Shown in pieces: positions 7,407 through 8,108 of a DNA stretch of 8,108 nucleotides. Each line of letters begins with the position of its first letter. Within the stretch, counting starts at the first letter, position 1. This DNA is from Deltaproteobacteria bacterium. Its GTDB lineage: Bacteria > Desulfobacterota > Desulfobacteria > Desulfobacterales > Desulfatirhabdiaceae. The position numbers and the translations under genes are program-made. The DNA lies in assembly GCA_021778975.1 (NCBI GenBank), contig JAJYBO010000127.1, positions 1 to 8,108 of the forward strand. The letters are read 5' to 3'. Under the pieces are notes generated by a model. It was not told where the DNA came from and ran no database searches. It saw only the letters and a list, made by a program, of their open reading frames with translations.

Positions 7407-8108
7407 ATACAACGGCATTGATTGCCCCCAAGGAACCGTATGAAAAGCTGCGGATCATCATGGCCGGAGGCGGTACCGGCGGTCATCTGTTTCCATCCAT
7501 CGCCATTGCCGAGGCTTTTTTAGAAAAAAACGCCAGCAGCGATATTCTGTTTGTCAGCAAAGGAAATGCTTTCGAGAAAAAAGCGCTGGCGTATCGAGGG
7601 TTCAGGCTGGTGTGCATCGCGGCGGAAGGGCTTAAGGGCAGAGGGCTATGGCGTCAACTGAAGGCGGTTTTCAGGCTCCCCGCCGGCGTATGGCGCTCCT
7701 GGAAAGTATTGAAAGACTTCGCTCCGGATGTCGTGATCGGGGTGGGAGGATATGCCTCGGGGCCGCTGATGCTGGCCGCCTGGCTTCAAGGTATTCCGGT
7801 GGCGCTGCATGAGCAGAACATGCTGCCGGGTATCACCAACCGGATACTGTTTCCACTGGCCCATCGGGTGTATGTATCGTTTTCAAACACCCGGTTTAAG
7901 GGAAATACATCGAAAATGCGTTATCTGGGAAATCCGGTGCGGCGGCAGTTTCTGGATATCGCCCAGAAAATAGAACCGGAAACAAAATCCGAGACATCAT
8001 CGCCGATATCCGGTGCAGCCGCCTGTCTTTTTACGGTGGCGGTTATCGGTGGCAGTCAGGGCGCGCACGCCATCAATCAGACCATCGTCAATATGTTTGA
8101 GCTGCTTC
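7403..8108 (+). CDS. murG: UDP-GlcNAc:lipid I N-acetylglucosaminyltransferase MurG, N-terminal part
   Basis: MurG is a GT-B fold enzyme on the cytoplasmic face of the inner membrane. It adds GlcNAc to lipid I to make lipid II, the substrate of FtsW. The first 235 codons are present and the frame is open at the window end; family length is about 360, so roughly the C-terminal third is missing. Visible motifs are MAGGGTGGHLFP (from residue 20), GVGGYASGP (113-121), HEQN (136-139), GNPVR (176-180) and, opening the C-terminal UDP-GlcNAc domain, GGSQGA (216-221). The ATG at 7403 overlaps the ftsW stop (ATGA); AGGG at 7388-7391 and GGA at 7395-7397 are weak ribosome binding candidates. This start adds about ten residues before the first strand compared with E. 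coli; the alternative ATG at 7460 (M20) would leave the glycine loop almost at the terminus and is unlikely. Confidence 0.96.
   Translation, partial: MNTTALIAPKEPYEKLRIIMAGGGTGGHLFPSIAIAEAFLEKNASSDILFVSKGNAFEKKALAYRGFRLVCIAAEGLKGRGLWRQLKAVFRLPAGVWRSWKVLKDFAPDVVIGVGGYASGPLMLAAWLQGIPVALHEQNMLPGITNRILFPLAHRVYVSFSNTRFKGNTSKMRYLGNPVRRQFLDIAQKIEPETKSETSSPISGAAACLFTVAVIGGSQGAHAINQTIVNMFELL

Noticed and set aside
7515..7532. Near-palindromic T6-AG-A7 stretch in early murG
   Set aside because: It is too short and has no loop to form a stable hairpin. It fits ordinary coding of Ala-Phe-Leu-Glu-Lys-Asn in a conserved region.
1..8108. Mobile elements, CRISPR arrays, RNA genes or a novel cassette
   Set aside because: The window is almost fully occupied by seven canonical dcw genes with short or no gaps. 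No room or signal remains for such elements.

Overview
This window is a stretch of the division and cell wall (dcw) cluster of a Gram-negative bacterium. Seven genes lie head to tail on the + strand: ftsI (3' end only), murE, murF, mraY, murD, ftsW and murG (5' part only). This is the classical dcw order. The proteins look most like those of sulfate-reducing Desulfobacterota (the Desulfobacterales type). I base that on remembered MraY and FtsI sequence character and a balanced to slightly GC-rich composition, so the phylum is a moderate-confidence inference. The MurE substrate motif (DNPR) predicts meso-diaminopimelate peptidoglycan, which fits a Gram-negative wall.

Layout: 1-709 carries the C-terminal transpeptidase part of FtsI (PBP3), from its SxN motif to the stop. 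706-2277 is murE, with a GTG start overlapping the ftsI stop. After a 30-base gap comes murF (2308-3744). A 57-base G-poor, AT-rich spacer precedes mraY (3802-4881). Three bases later begins murD (4885-6279). ftsW (6276-7406) and murG (7403 to the window end) each start in an ATGA overlap with the gene before. There is no untranslated stretch longer than 57 bases, no convincing terminator, no RNA gene, no repeat array and no mobile element.

How the genes work together: MurD, MurE and MurF are successive ATP-dependent ligases. They add D-Glu, meso-DAP and D-Ala-D-Ala to UDP-MurNAc-L-Ala in the cytoplasm. MraY transfers the finished phospho-MurNAc-pentapeptide to undecaprenyl phosphate at the inner membrane (lipid I), and MurG adds GlcNAc to give lipid II. 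FtsW polymerises lipid II at the septum and FtsI cross-links the new strands. The tight packing and stop/start overlaps indicate one co-transcribed, translationally coupled operon that continues beyond both ends of the window.

I found no previously undescribed system here. This is an ordinary, well-conserved core region. The observations listed are small: start-site questions, a leader lacking a Shine-Dalgarno sequence, homopolymer runs, and two lineage-type insertions in MurE and MurG.
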